From Diabrotica undecimpunctata (Eukaryota > Arthropoda > Insecta > Coleoptera > Chrysomelidae), in NCBI RefSeq assembly GCF_040954645.1, contig NC_092807.1, positions 25,691,809-25,755,808 of the forward strand: a stretch of DNA of 64,000 nucleotides, in the 5' to 3' direction. The translations under genes were made by a program, and so were the position numbers. Position 1 is the stretch's first letter. Each line of letters begins with the position of its first letter. Under the pieces are notes generated by a model that had not been told where the DNA came from, ran no database searches, and worked only from the letters and a program-made list of their open reading frames with translations. Shown piece by piece: positions 63,767-64,000 of this stretch.

Positions 63767-64000
63767 TGTATTTCAATAATCTGGATATATACTATATATA
63801 CAATAATTTCAAAGAATATAACTAAATATTTACTATAAAACGACAAACTATAACACTCTTATTATCAATAACACGTTTTATTAATACTACAATACAGTAT
63901 TGATAAAACAGTATTGACAACAATACAGTTTACAAACTTATCACATAAAATATACTCACAAAAACACATGCACTATTTACCCATAGAAACACCAATGTTT
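63767..64000. other. No gene recognised
   Basis: AT-rich upstream flank of the DDE transposase. Short overlapping inverted motifs (ACAATACAGTATTG near 63889-63902) may belong to the transposon end, which was not identified. Confidence 0.35.

Overview
This window is AT-rich, transposon-dominated eukaryotic DNA. Spliced genes with GT-AG introns, insect-type gustatory receptors, an animal HMG-CoA reductase, and the mix of mobile elements all point to an insect. The receptor layout and large repeat load would fit a beetle, but the species cannot be fixed from sequence alone. There are no prokaryotic features.

Only two host loci are visible, both on the minus strand. (1) A gustatory-receptor locus at 1-16378. 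It has three paralogous first exons (1-200 cut by the window edge, 11819-12658, 15533-16378). Each full exon encodes about 280 residues with about six membrane segments and ends at a phase-0 splice donor. No C-terminal exon is visible, which suggests alternative first exons sharing 3' exons to the left of the window. (2) The 3' two thirds of an HMG-CoA reductase gene (mevalonate and juvenile hormone pathway), with exons 43949-45190, 42821-43049, 37163-37464 and 35650-36101. It carries the sterol-sensing domain and all catalytic residues. Its N-terminal exons were not found.

Everything else is mobile DNA or unassigned. 1-8200: hammerhead-like motif, RTE-like LINEs, hAT and PIF/Harbinger remnants. 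8224-11711: a decayed piggyBac with an inverted internal copy in its intron. 13030-15390: a Penelope-like element and the 3' end of a mariner. 16990-22334: Ty3/Gypsy integrase remnant, then an LTR element whose leader is an array of about twelve hairpin repeats, then a transposase-like gene. 22340-30570: a LINE whose ORF1 is split by a 6.5-kb, apparently non-coding LTR element with 1115-bp LTRs. 31387-34070: a nearly intact piggyBac. 34095-42780: LINE fragments, most of them in HMGR introns. 43138-50906: a non-coding repeat family next to HMGR splice sites, and a 2.3-kb mariner with tRNA-like modules near both ends. 50250-54960: six (TA)n arrays alternating with retroelement pieces. 54962-64000: Penelope-like, LINE, Tc1-like and other DDE transposon remnants.

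The most notable structures are the hairpin-repeat leader at 19429-20830, the tRNA-like modules inside the mariner family, the recurrent hammerhead-ribozyme-like cores paired in inverted arms, and the receptor first-exon array. All protein assignments come from reading motifs, without database searches.
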